The notes under the pieces: generated by a model | What the model saw: the letters and a program-made list of their open reading frames with translations, nothing else | What the model was told of the DNA's origin: nothing | Databases searched by the model: none | Source of the DNA: Flavobacterium sp. SUN052 | Lineage (GTDB): Bacteria > Bacteroidota > Bacteroidia > Flavobacteriales > Flavobacteriaceae | Reading direction: 5' to 3' | DNA: 64,000 nucleotides | Assembly: GCF_028867935.1 (NCBI RefSeq) | Contig: NZ_JAPQNS010000002.1 | Span: 620,001 to 684,000, forward strand | Shown: positions 55,307 through 63,440 of the stretch, one piece after another | Position numbering within the stretch: the stretch's first letter is position 1 | How the letters are laid out: every line of letters starts with the position of its first letter | Translations under genes and position numbers: made by a program

Positions 55307-56014
55307 TTAAGCTACTGACTTCATTAACAGATCAATCTGGGCTAAAAAACGTTGCTCAAGGTAGTCGAAATGCGCGGCTAAATCAACGGTTTCGTCACTC
55401 ATGATCCGGTAGCTTTCGCTCCGACGAAGTACGGATAACTCCCGAATAAGTTCGTCGCGGGTGTGAGTGAGCCTGGCCACAATGCGATCCACGGCTTGCG
55501 GGTCGGGTTCATGACCGGGTAGGTCCAGAAACGGCAACCCGTCCTCCAAATCAGCTAACAGTTCACGAACAGCTTCGGTATCTTCCTGTTCGTAAGCAGC
55601 ATTTAGCTGGTTCATCAGCTCGGTTGCGCAGGCTTCTCGATCAGGGTCGCCCGCAAACAAATCGGGGTGAGCCAACGACACCGCCCGGCGGTACAGTTTT
55701 TTCAGCGAGTCATCGGCAGTGGAGATTGGTGCAGTTTGAGGTGTTGGTGGAGCGTAGTTGGGTTGGGTAGTTGGAAACGTTGTTTGGTTTATCGACGGTG
55801 GTTGCCAGCTTACAAGTTCATCTTGCTCTGACCGTCGGCGTGATTTAGCAGCCCGCTGGATACTCACTACCTGTTGCAAGTCCCCCAAGCGAGTGAGCAA
55901 CGCCCCCAAACGCGCGTTCAGCAACTGATCATACTGCTGAATCAGTTGCTGAATGTAGCTGCGCTCGGTTTTTAGCTGGGCAATGATGGTTTGGAGTTGG
56001 CGAAAAGCGTTCAA
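55307..56014 (-). CDS. J-domain-like protein with coiled coil
   Basis: 235 residues. An N-terminal coiled coil (~1-60) precedes a Pro/Gln-rich linker (~70-100). Residues ~100-150 form a J-domain-like pair of helices with the hallmark HPD (116-118) in YRRAVSLAHPDLFAGDPDRE, and NQLNAAYEQED as the following helix. A C-terminal helical region ends the protein. Such domains recruit Hsp70. It lies between the candidate kinase effector and the vWA gene, all in the same orientation. No Hsp70 is encoded nearby. It could be a dedicated chaperone for one of the odd proteins next to it. Confidence 0.75.
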   Translation of the reverse strand: MNAFRQLQTIIAQLKTERSYIQQLIQQYDQLLNARLGALLTRLGDLQQVVSIQRAAKSRRRSEQDELVSWQPPSINQTTFPTTQPNYAPPTPQTAPISTADDSLKKLYRRAVSLAHPDLFAGDPDREACATELMNQLNAAYEQEDTEAVRELLADLEDGLPFLDLPGHEPDPQAVDRIVARLTHTRDELIRELSVLRRSESYRIMSDETVDLAAHFDYLEQRFLAQIDLLMKSVA

Positions 56015-56036
56015 GTGTGTAATTCAGTCACTCGCC

Positions 56037-57359
56037 TTACAGATAAGGGATAGCATCCCTCGGAATCCATTTTAAATAAACCATTCGCTGAATAATACCA
56101 TTGGGTACTGCCTTACGAAGGTGAGCAGGTAAAATTGGTTGTTGTGGTTGTTGAGCTATTAGTTGCGGAGGTGGTGTTGGCTGTTGATGTTGTAAGTGTG
56201 ATTGAATTGGATCAAATGTACCTGCCAGCCGCCGATTATGATTAGATACATTTTTTGGAATAGCATTCCGACTAGCCTGAGGCCGCACATTCGCCAAGAA
56301 ATTCCCCCGACGATCCCCATTATGGTGGTTGTACGCAAAGTTTTGTCGAGCTTCCTGAGCGAATTGTTCGGCCAACAGGGCATTGTCCCGAGCATATTTG
56401 TTTATTTTCATAAGCAAATATGCCTTTAAACTATCAGTCCCCTCTATTAGCCCCTGCTCTACCAAGAATGCTCTGTGGTTGTATAAGTTAGCAAAATCTT
56501 TGCGCTTGCATTTGATTTTCACTTTACCTCTACCTTTTCCAAGGGTTATACTTATCTTCTGATCTTCTTGATAACCAGCATTTTGTAGCGTTCGATTAAT
56601 TCGTTCTCCTACTGCTTTAGCAATATTTCCTGCATACGTCATGCGATCTATAGGCTTATGTACATCTAGGGGGTTTAACAATCTCAATTCGAACGTACTG
56701 TTTGGGCCGATTTGGCGATCAAATAAATTACTTTGATCAGCCCGACTAGCAGGATCCCATACATCAAGTCCGATAATTCTTGACTTTATAAAAAGAAGAT
56801 TCCCTGCATTATTCCAAGAACTTCCATCGAGAGAAAATCGGTCAGAGTTCCCATTGAAAATATCAGCAGCCAGCACTTTCCCCAATTCAAACCAGTTGTT
56901 AGGGTCATTCAAATGGGATAGTAATGCTGTCAGCTTTTCAAAATTTAATTCATCATTTTTTCCGTACTCCCTACTCCGAGTCGAGAAAGCACCATCAGAT
57001 AGGCCATCTACAGCAGGCATTTTTACCCAAACACTATTTTCTAAATTTTCAATAAGGTCCTGGCAAGTCGTAGTTCCTGGGATGTATTCATTCACTACTG
57101 ATGTCAAAAAAGCCAGTTCCTGATCATCAAGTACAATCATTTTGACCAACGGATCCTGAACATTTTTCATTATTTTAGAAGTCCAGGCAATTGAACCAAC
57201 GTGTGCAGGATTACTACGATTTGACTGAGCCTCCCTTTTGATTACTAAATCAGTTAAAATTCCTTCTGAGTTGATTACTTTGATAAATGCAACTGGCTTG
57301 GAAGGATGAGAGGCCATAGTAACTAGCGATTCCTGCGTGATTTTAGGTAACGATGCCAT
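56037..57359 (-). CDS. Actin-fragmin/PI3K-fold kinase-like protein, candidate effector
   Basis: 440 residues, visibly richer in A and T than the genes around it. Residues ~20-240 resemble the atypical kinase fold of actin-fragmin kinase and PI3/4 kinases: a beta strand with LVIKRE (Lys41), ADIFNGNSDRF as the D-x-x-x-G-N-x-D-R catalytic loop (166-174), and IIGLDVWDP with the metal Asp (199). The C-terminal ~200 residues are Asn-, Gln- and Pro-rich and end in LKWIPRDAIPYL. No signal peptide or VgrG/PAAR fusion is seen. It lies in the T6SS run, so a secreted kinase or a component of the regulatory triad are both possible. The similarity is by motif only. Confidence 0.55.
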   Translation of the reverse strand: MASLPKITQESLVTMASHPSKPVAFIKVINSEGILTDLVIKREAQSNRSNPAHVGSIAWTSKIMKNVQDPLVKMIVLDDQELAFLTSVVNEYIPGTTTCQDLIENLENSVWVKMPAVDGLSDGAFSTRSREYGKNDELNFEKLTALLSHLNDPNNWFELGKVLAADIFNGNSDRFSLDGSSWNNAGNLLFIKSRIIGLDVWDPASRADQSNLFDRQIGPNSTFELRLLNPLDVHKPIDRMTYAGNIAKAVGERINRTLQNAGYQEDQKISITLGKGRGKVKIKCKRKDFANLYNHRAFLVEQGLIEGTDSLKAYLLMKINKYARDNALLAEQFAQEARQNFAYNHHNGDRRGNFLANVRPQASRNAIPKNVSNHNRRLAGTFDPIQSHLQHQQPTPPPQLIAQQPQQPILPAHLRKAVPNGIIQRMVYLKWIPRDAIPYL

Positions 57360-57424
57360 ATTGGTAAAATTAAGGTTATCAAAAAGTAATACGATTCAAT
57401 GCTTAACTTCTGAAGTCCAGCGTT

Positions 57425-57490
57425 TTACCGTTTCAATTCTTGCCGGGCCTGCCCGATTCGGCCGTCCAACACACGAATCGGGTCTATCAA
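57425..57490 (-). pseudogene. Degenerate copy of the 3' end of the small membrane-protein gene
   Basis: Directly after the stop of the 450-residue gene, and in its frame, 22 codons read LIDPIRVLDGRIGQARQELKR and then TAA. VLDGRIGQARQELKR aligns with KLDDRIRQAKRELKK, the C-terminus of the 55-residue protein encoded at 58871-59038. The match continues at the nucleotide level (CCGAATC-GGGCAGGC against CCGAATC-CGGCAGGC). It has no start of its own. This looks like a leftover from duplication or recombination around the candidate effector. Confidence 0.55.
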
Positions 57491-58843
57491 TTAATCGGGT
57501 TCCATCGCACGCTCTGGATTATTATCTCGTAATTCTTTATTAATCACAAAATTAGCGGCCTGCAAGGTATGTACATATTTAAAAGTACCCGTAGCCGTTT
57601 TCATTACCCGGTTATCGTCATACTGGTATTGTTCCCGTCTATATTCGAAAAGAATAACCTGACACTGAGAGAGATCAACCTCGTCATCATCTAAAATGCT
57701 CACACATTTGTGCAATTGATCACGGTTGGGCTTATAATGACCACTATTGTTGTCAATCCGTAGCAATCGTCCATTTTGGATTGTGATCATGCCTGCACAA
57801 ATAACATCACCCGCAGCATTGAATGAAGAGTGATTAAATTTGTTGGCAAATTGACGACTCTCGGGCAGATCACCGCCTTGTCTTATTCCCCCCATTATTT
57901 TGAAGATGATGTTGCCATATTTATCCATGGCATACATATTTTCTCTATGTTGAGCTTTTTGATAATCCTGGGTTGTTATAGGCTGATCACTGGCATCGTA
58001 AAGAAGCCCATTTTCGCCGGGTATGGCCATAAAAGCGAATCGCTGGTCTTTCGACATCACGTCAAAATCTCTTCGTTTAGTTCCGACGTTCGCTATTTGA
58101 TCCAGAAGGTTATATTCTTCTATCGTTAAATTGTCAACCCCATTTTCAAAAACTTTCCTAATCGCGGAATTTACCTTGCCCGTAAATTTATTCTGCTCCC
58201 GCTGTGATCCGAAATTAGGCATTGAAAACTTGTTTTCCCTGATTTGATTTGTTTTAATGTACTCAAATACATCCATAACCTGGTTGGCTGAAATGGACGT
58301 TTTTACTTTATTAGTCGTTTTATTGTGTAGATACATAGTACGTTCAATCTGGTAGTGTGGATCTACGTTGATCGTATGATTTCCATTTCTACCGACTTCC
58401 CCTCCAAAATGAAGAGTTCCAACAGTCTTCAGTTTACTTTTGTGGAAGACATAACTTCCATATTGATTCGGGGTGTAAAGCCCATGCGTATAGATGATGA
58501 AGCCTATATTTTTAAGAGCCGCATCTGCCATATTTGATATAAAGAACTTTCTATTGTTGACATTAGTACCTTTTTTATTCGTTTTCAGTTTGCCTTTCTT
58601 TAATTTCAGCCATGTCAGACAAGCCTGTACGAGATCACTAAGAAGCGCTAAATGCCTTTCTGCCTGTTGGGCCGTTGGTGCACTTCCCGCTCCTGCTGTT
58701 TTCCAATATTCTTTAAGGGCCTTATCAACAAACGTTATGTTTTTCCCTCTTCCACTTACTAACAAACCATTGTTGTCAGTAAGGGACTTAAATTCATTCC
58801 ATGTTGATATTGCCACAAATTGGCCTGGATTGGTTAAGGGCAT
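57491..58843 (-). CDS. Unknown protein in the T6SS run, candidate effector
   Basis: 450 residues, A/T-rich like the following kinase-like gene. No signal peptide, membrane segment or named domain is recognised. Mid-protein GGIRQGGDLPESRQFANKFN is followed by HSSFNAAGDVICAGMITIQN, then GRLLRIDNNSGHYKPNRDQL. From memory, SSF...AG...GHYKP-like segments occur near the end of some polymorphic-toxin-like and effector-like proteins, but I cannot name the domain. It follows the 55-residue membrane protein gene and is itself followed by a remnant of that gene. The flanks suggest gain by recombination. Confidence 0.6.
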   Translation of the reverse strand: MPLTNPGQFVAISTWNEFKSLTDNNGLLVSGRGKNITFVDKALKEYWKTAGAGSAPTAQQAERHLALLSDLVQACLTWLKLKKGKLKTNKKGTNVNNRKFFISNMADAALKNIGFIIYTHGLYTPNQYGSYVFHKSKLKTVGTLHFGGEVGRNGNHTINVDPHYQIERTMYLHNKTTNKVKTSISANQVMDVFEYIKTNQIRENKFSMPNFGSQREQNKFTGKVNSAIRKVFENGVDNLTIEEYNLLDQIANVGTKRRDFDVMSKDQRFAFMAIPGENGLLYDASDQPITTQDYQKAQHRENMYAMDKYGNIIFKIMGGIRQGGDLPESRQFANKFNHSSFNAAGDVICAGMITIQNGRLLRIDNNSGHYKPNRDQLHKCVSILDDDEVDLSQCQVILFEYRREQYQYDDNRVMKTATGTFKYVHTLQAANFVINKELRDNNPERAMEPD

Positions 58844-58870
58844 CTTCTTAGTTAGTTATAGGTCAAACGC

Positions 58871-59038
58871 TCACTCCTGTATCTTCTTCAACTCCCGCTT
58901 AGCCTGCCGGATTCGGTCATCCAGTTTTTGGAGTGGTTCACGGTGCTGCCAGTAGCCAAGGCAGTAGCCAGCGCCAAAAGCGAGGGCCAGCAAAATCAGT
59001 ATTTCGGTTAGGGCTACCCAGGGGTTTAATGGGTTCAT
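58871..59038 (-). CDS. 55-residue single-pass membrane protein
   Basis: A short gene with an ATG at 59038 overlapping the upstream gene's TGA (ATGA, 4 bp) and a TGA at 58871-58873. It begins MNPLNPWVALTEILILLALA, giving one membrane helix (~8-29). GYWQHREPLQKLDDRIRQAK then leads into a charged coiled-coil tail ending KIQE. The overlap and clear bipartite composition argue it is translated. A related tail is found at 57425-57490. It may anchor or order apparatus parts. The family is not known to me. Confidence 0.75.
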   Translation of the reverse strand: MNPLNPWVALTEILILLALAFGAGYCLGYWQHREPLQKLDDRIRQAKRELKKIQE

Positions 59039-59592
59039 ACGGGGTCAGGTCGTGGAATGGTTCGGGCTATGCCGCGCTTTGGTTTTGTTTTCTGTTTCAA
59101 TCCTTCCCGAATCAATTGCTCAATATCAAGGTGTGAACCACGCCGGGCTTCCTCCTGCCAGGCCCGCAACTCAGCCCATCGGTTGTCGGCGGCAAGCCGC
59201 GCCTGACCGGGCCAGGTGGCCGGGTCGAACGAGAATATAAGCGGCCCATGTTCTTCCAATACCGTTTGCAGGGTAGGCACCTGTGTGGCAGCTAACTGCC
59301 CAAATCGGTGGATACCGACACTATTCAGAATAGACTCTACTTTCAGGTTAACGCCAGCTACCTCCTTCAGGTCGTCGCGGCCCGTGGCTTCAGGCAAAGT
59401 AGCCCGCTCCATCTGAGCCGCCCGTAGCGCATTGATCTCCTCCTGCAACTGACGCAACAGTTTCAGCTTCTCGCGTTGCTGATGCAAAAACCATTGCCGC
59501 GCCAACAGGTAGGCGATAATGACCATGCCCTGTAGCATCAGGAAGTGCCACAAACTGGCATCGGTCAGTCGAAACGGGTTTAACTGAAACAT
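59035..59592 (-). CDS. Membrane-anchored protein with helix-hairpin-helix-like domain
   Basis: About 185 residues from MFQLNPFRLTDASLWHFLML, with the start 2 bp from the stop of the OmpA-like gene. A membrane segment (~10-35: LMLQGMVIIAYLLARQWFL) leads to a coiled coil, then a region ending DDLKEVAGVNLKVESILNSV and GIHRFGQLAATQVPTLQ. This has the I-x-G-[IV] hairpin pattern of helix-hairpin-helix folds related to DUF4332-type domains. It resembles a cytosolic coiled tail with a single inner-membrane anchor. No nuclease motif is seen. It is conserved in position with OmpA-like and hcp genes here, so a structural T6SS role is possible. Confidence 0.65.
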   Translation of the reverse strand: MFQLNPFRLTDASLWHFLMLQGMVIIAYLLARQWFLHQQREKLKLLRQLQEEINALRAAQMERATLPEATGRDDLKEVAGVNLKVESILNSVGIHRFGQLAATQVPTLQTVLEEHGPLIFSFDPATWPGQARLAADNRWAELRAWQEEARRGSHLDIEQLIREGLKQKTKPKRGIARTIPRPDPV

Positions 59593-59593
59593 C

Positions 59594-60514
59594 TTAGCGG
59601 GCCGCCGGTCGGTTTGCCGCATCACCGCCGGTGCGGTGCGGCTTTTTCTGAACAACAATCGTAACGCGTCGGTTGGCTTCGCGGCCTTCGGGCGTGGCGT
59701 TGGGCGCAATGGGTTTGCTTTCGCCCCGCCCGTCGAGTTGAAATACCCTCGTAGGCAGACCAGCCTGCTGTAAAGCCGTTTGCACCGCGCGTGCCCTACC
59801 CAACGAAAGTCGCTGGTTGGTTCGGGTGGAGCCAACACTGTCGGTATGGCCCGTCAGCAACAGCACATCGTTTGGATGTATTTTCAACCCTTCGCCAACC
59901 CAATAACGGGCGGCATCGGCCATAAACTGATCGGTGTCTGGCGTGCGTATAAAGGCCGTGCTACCCGTTGGAAAATACAATTCCATCGGGTGAAACAGGT
60001 CAATATAGCGTTGCCCCTCGGCCAGGGTTCGGGCGGTGGTAGCGGGTTTCTCGGCAAAAGCGAAGGCAAGGGCGTTGGTGGTATCATTTACGAATACCAA
60101 TGCCTCGGTCGCCACGCCCTTCGTTTGCACCTGCATGGGCGACACTCCAGCAGCCCGCAAATACTGCCATATTCGGTCGGCCCGTACGGCACCGAGGTTG
60201 GGCACCAGTGTTTGGCGACTTTCGGCGGGCGTATGATACCCTGTCACAGTCAGTTGCCGGTCGGAATGACGAAGCAAGTAATCGGCGAGCGAATCCAATG
60301 CCCGCCAATTACTGCCTAGTGTGAACTCACCTCGCGTTTTTGGAAACAGATTACCCCTAAGTGCTGTATGCAGAGCAGCCCCATCGATGATTGGGATTGA
60401 GGCCAGCACTGGTTCGTCGTAAAAACGAATCCGCTTGATATAGAATAGATGAATGCAGACCGAAGCCGTTATCCAACTGCCAATTAATGGCCCCCATATC
60501 CAGCGGTTCGTCAT
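59594..60514 (-). CDS. Membrane protein with two OmpA-like peptidoglycan-binding domains
   Basis: 306 residues. An N-terminal anchor (WGPLIGSWITASVCIHLFYI) is followed by a divergent OmpA-like domain (~60-150, LDSLADYLLRHSDRQLTVTG and AVRADRIWQYLRAAGV) and a canonical one (~175-290, with LLLTGHTDSVGSTRTNQRLS, LGRARAV and FQLDGRGESKPIAPN). The second should bind peptidoglycan. In T6SS the anchoring of the baseplate to the cell wall uses OmpA-like domains. No lipobox is present. It lies between hcp and the HhH gene in the same orientation. Confidence 0.85.
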   Translation of the reverse strand: MTNRWIWGPLIGSWITASVCIHLFYIKRIRFYDEPVLASIPIIDGAALHTALRGNLFPKTRGEFTLGSNWRALDSLADYLLRHSDRQLTVTGYHTPAESRQTLVPNLGAVRADRIWQYLRAAGVSPMQVQTKGVATEALVFVNDTTNALAFAFAEKPATTARTLAEGQRYIDLFHPMELYFPTGSTAFIRTPDTDQFMADAARYWVGEGLKIHPNDVLLLTGHTDSVGSTRTNQRLSLGRARAVQTALQQAGLPTRVFQLDGRGESKPIAPNATPEGREANRRVTIVVQKKPHRTGGDAANRPAAR

Positions 60515-60526
60515 TGATTTCGGTGC

Positions 60527-60940
60527 TTAACTAGTCAATGGCCACGACGCATTATACTTCGAAAGACCACAGTCAATTTTTTCGGCGGTGATATTAATAT
60601 CGCACATAAAGTTGTCAGAACCTGTTACCTGGAATCCTTCGCTATAACTCACAATGAAGGCATTTGAGAAGGTAATGGTCCGAAAGGCACCCGCAATGCC
60701 CGACTGCCAAAACTCGACAGTGCCGGTCATAATGGGTTTGTTTTGCGCGTTAATCATCGTTTCCACCAATTTCACCATGTCGGTGATTTCAATAGTAAAA
60801 GCTAGCTGGCTGGCGCGCACTGCCGAACAGGGGCGGCCTTTATTATCGAAATCGCGCGAGTAACTCATGTTAAACGCAACGATGTCGTATTTGTCGGCGA
60901 CTATTGTAAGGGTTCCGGTAAACCCAGTGTCCATCATCAT
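60527..60940 (-). CDS. hcp: Hcp-like tube protein (TssD), second copy
   Basis: 137 residues. The fold matches the type VI inner tube: SYSRDFDNKGRPCSAVRASQ, EITDMVKLVETMINAQNKPI, and a final strand ending NASWPLTS. It is the C-terminal neighbour of another Hcp-like gene but clearly diverged from it, with a different N-terminus (MMMDTGFTGTLTIVADKYDI). Whether both build the tube or one carries effectors is unknown. The start may instead be the third Met. Confidence 0.85.
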   Translation of the reverse strand: MMMDTGFTGTLTIVADKYDIVAFNMSYSRDFDNKGRPCSAVRASQLAFTIEITDMVKLVETMINAQNKPIMTGTVEFWQSGIAGAFRTITFSNAFIVSYSEGFQVTGSDNFMCDINITAEKIDCGLSKYNASWPLTS

Positions 60941-60969
60941 GGCTGTAGGAGCTTAGTAGGTGAAAGGGT

Positions 60970-61371
60970 TTAACTCTTGAGCGGCCATCGCTGGTCAAGA
61001 ATGGCTGTTTTTATGGTAATTTTCTCGCAGGATAACGTAAACGTACAGAGATACGCTTCGGCCCCGGTTGTGAACGATTCACTGTAGCTGACAATGAAGG
61101 CGTTCATCAGTTCGATGGTTCGCATCACGGTGGCATCATCGCCCGAATCGACGAACTCCAGCTTGCCCATTTTGAAGGGGATGTTCTGTAAGTTCACCAT
61201 GTTTTCGAGAAGTTTAACTTCGGGGGTGATCTCAGATGTAAAGGTCATCTGACCACCTTGCACAAAGCTCGAAGGCCGGCCTTTCACATCGACCGACCGC
61301 GAAAACCCAATGCCGCCCCCCAGCACGTCATACACGATGCCGTCCAAGGTCAGGAAACTGGTATAAGCCAT
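60970..61371 (-). CDS. hcp: Hcp-like tube protein (TssD), first copy
   Basis: 133 residues. It shows FSRSVDVKGRPSSFVQGGQM, EITPEVKLLENMVNLQN, ELMNAFIVSYSESF and the C-terminus DQRWPLKS. These match the Bacteroidota Hcp/TssD family, which forms stacked hexameric rings inside the sheath. Located directly downstream of tssC and 29 bp before the second hcp. Confidence 0.88.
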   Translation of the reverse strand: MAYTSFLTLDGIVYDVLGGGIGFSRSVDVKGRPSSFVQGGQMTFTSEITPEVKLLENMVNLQNIPFKMGKLEFVDSGDDATVMRTIELMNAFIVSYSESFTTGAEAYLCTFTLSCEKITIKTAILDQRWPLKS

Positions 61372-61453
61372 TTTATTGGTAATTGGTTAGTAGTGAAAAG
61401 AGTTTGCGGGGTAATTCAGGGTTGAACTCCCCCGCAGATTCTCTGAAAAGTTG

Positions 61454-62848
61454 TTAGGCTGTTGCTGGCAGTTCGGTATAGTCCGATGCCCATTCGGTGT
61501 TATCGACATCATCGCCCTTGCGACCGTCCAACCGGATTACAAAACTCTTGGCAGGGAAGTACGGCGTGATTCTGATGTCCAGGAAAATGCGGTCTTTCTG
61601 CGTTTCGTCGCGTTCCAGGCGCATAATCCGGAACTTGTCGATCAGCTTGGTTGGCCCTTTGATGCTATCTAAGAACTGTGCAATCTGACGGCGTAAATCC
61701 GCTTCGATCAGCGTGTTCCAGTTTTCGAAAGCCCGGCGGTTCAGGAAGTCGAACAGCACTTTCACTACGTGGTCGAATACGCGCACCACCGAGTAGGTTT
61801 GCAGGCCGAGGTTGTCTCCGTTGAAAAGTGTTTTGCCTGAAAACGCCATCACCTGGCCATATTCATAGACCATAGGTACGAGGTTGAGCCGCTCCAGGGC
61901 AGAAATCTCACTCTTGCGAAGCGGAAACCGAACTCCTGGCACTTCGTTCATACCGCCGTGCTTCTTACCCGCCGTTACCTGCGACATCAGGGTGTAATAA
62001 ATCTTACCCGCTAATGCCGACGATGGTGGCACAAAGAGGTCCTCGGTTTCGCCTACTTCTGCCACTTTCTGACGGCCTACCGCCCAGTTGCAAGTCATAA
62101 TCACGTTCGACTTGTAGAGGTCAGCACCGGTCAGGTTGGCTGTGCTGAACAGGTCGATCACGTCGTCGGGACCTTCGAGATCGGCAAAATCCGTGAACAG
62201 CATCACCTTATTCGCATGGGCAATTTTAGCCCATTTGTTCAGAATGGCGTTCGACTCCATAAAGCCCGGAATTACCAGCAGGGAGTAATTCTGACGAAGG
62301 TCGAGTCGGTCATAATTCTGCTTCAGTTCGTCGGCAATATGGTCAGCAAATCGGGGGTTATCGAGATCGCACAACTGATCAAAATCAGCATTGACGATGG
62401 AGATATTCGACAATTTTTCCGCTTCCGTATTTTTGTAGAACAGCGACAAACCCCGATAACTCGTTTCGAGAGTGCGCGTCGTGTTGAGCGTCGTCAGCAG
62501 GTTTTTACGAAGGCTGGTTTCCAGAACGGCAGCTCGTTCTGCTGCAATCTTCTCCATTTCCTCCAGCTTATCAGCCGAACTCAGGACATCAATCCATAGT
62601 TTAAGTTTTTCCTTTAAGACAGCCCGTTCGTTTTTCTTGGTGGGGTCGCTAAGGTAGATTTTCTTACGGGCTTTACGATCGGGGCTTACGTTCTGAACTC
62701 CATCCATGAAGCTCTCTAAAAAGGCAAAACCGCCGTAAGCCGAAAGGGCCGCCATGCCCGGTAGATCTACTGAACGGACGGGGCTGGTCGTAGCAACAGC
62801 GGTGGCTGCTCCGGGTTCAAGTTGTGGAGCGTTTGGTTCGCTTTCCAT
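61454..62848 (-). CDS. tssC: T6SS sheath large subunit
   Basis: 464 residues. It shows ETSYRGLSLFYKNTEAEKLS (the start of the core), SLLVIPGFMESNAI, KVMLFTDFADLEGPDD and the conserved GVRFPLRKSEISALERLNLV with QVMAFSGKTLF. The C-terminal part contains SFVIRLDGRKGDDVDNTEWA. With TssB it forms the contractile sheath. The N-terminus carries an Ala/Pro/Thr-rich extension. It follows tssB by 43 bp and precedes the first hcp by 82 bp. Confidence 0.95.
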   Translation of the reverse strand: MESEPNAPQLEPGAATAVATTSPVRSVDLPGMAALSAYGGFAFLESFMDGVQNVSPDRKARKKIYLSDPTKKNERAVLKEKLKLWIDVLSSADKLEEMEKIAAERAAVLETSLRKNLLTTLNTTRTLETSYRGLSLFYKNTEAEKLSNISIVNADFDQLCDLDNPRFADHIADELKQNYDRLDLRQNYSLLVIPGFMESNAILNKWAKIAHANKVMLFTDFADLEGPDDVIDLFSTANLTGADLYKSNVIMTCNWAVGRQKVAEVGETEDLFVPPSSALAGKIYYTLMSQVTAGKKHGGMNEVPGVRFPLRKSEISALERLNLVPMVYEYGQVMAFSGKTLFNGDNLGLQTYSVVRVFDHVVKVLFDFLNRRAFENWNTLIEADLRRQIAQFLDSIKGPTKLIDKFRIMRLERDETQKDRIFLDIRITPYFPAKSFVIRLDGRKGDDVDNTEWASDYTELPATA

Positions 62849-62891
62849 CAGAATAATGTCTGGTTAATGAGTTGTTTTGTAGAAGGAAATC

Positions 62892-63356
62892 TTAGGCAGC
62901 TACTTCTTCAGGGTCGGCAGCTTCCAGTTCGGCCAACAAAGCCTTCATTGTATCAACCATAGCTGCTCTGGCAGCGGGGTTGCCCAGGGCCGTCTGCAAT
63001 ACCCGGTGACCTTTGAGCCGACGGCCAATTTGAGTGTACTCCTGAAACTGAGCGTCCTGAGAGCGTAAAAACGGGCTTTGGGCAACCATGCTCTTTACCC
63101 GGAAATCACTCACGCTGCGAAACTGAAGCGTTTCCCTAACTGGCATCCCTTCCACCGATTCAAACTCCACATCGACCGCTGGTTTGTAGTGGTTGAAAAC
63201 CTGCTCAACCGTTTTAAGCCCAGTTACGGTTTCAGGGTTTACAGGAGTCTCCTGGGTGAGTTTTTGGGCCAACATTGTCCGGTTATACGGAATGTCGATA
63301 ATACCTTCTGATGCTTCGGGCTTAATCTCGTTGCCGCCGATATCGAAGTTGAACAT
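62892..63356 (-). CDS. tssB: T6SS sheath small subunit
   Basis: 154 residues, starting MFNFDIGGNEIKPEASEGII. It contains VDVEFESVEGMPVRETLQFR, MVAQSPFLRSQDAQFQEYTQ, IGRRLKGHRVLQT and a C-terminal helix. This is the Bacteroidota form of the sheath small subunit. It is the first gene after tssH, with a promoter-like region between, so it may head a tssB-tssC-hcp unit. Confidence 0.9.
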   Translation of the reverse strand: MFNFDIGGNEIKPEASEGIIDIPYNRTMLAQKLTQETPVNPETVTGLKTVEQVFNHYKPAVDVEFESVEGMPVRETLQFRSVSDFRVKSMVAQSPFLRSQDAQFQEYTQIGRRLKGHRVLQTALGNPAARAAMVDTMKALLAELEAADPEEVAA

Positions 63357-63370
63357 AAAGGAAGAATTCG

Positions 63371-63387
63371 TTTAGATTAAATCTAAA
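63371..63387. promoter_or_regulatory. Perfect palindrome overlapping the tssB promoter
   Basis: TTTAGATT-A-AATCTAAA, 8-bp arms around one base, overlaps the end of the -7 box and the expected start of transcription. It ends 15 bp before the tssB start codon. It fits an operator for a dimeric regulator, though no regulator is adjacent. Confidence 0.45.
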
Positions 63388-63415
63388 TGTAGGCCTTTAC
63401 CTCGCTGATTGTCAA
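63383..63415 (-). promoter_or_regulatory. Candidate tssB promoter
   Basis: On the minus strand a TTG (63413-63415, within TATTGACA) and TACATTTA (63384-63391) are separated by 21 bp, fitting the -33/-7 layout. The -7 box ends 28 bp before the tssB start. It would let tssB, tssC and the downstream genes be transcribed apart from tssH. Confidence 0.5.
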
Positions 63416-63440
63416 TATGTAGACTAGTTCAACCACTCAT

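Noticed and set aside
56037..57359. HipA-type toxin kinase
   Set aside because: No HipB-like partner and the G-N-x-D-R loop with surrounding order suits the actin-fragmin/PI3K-like group better.
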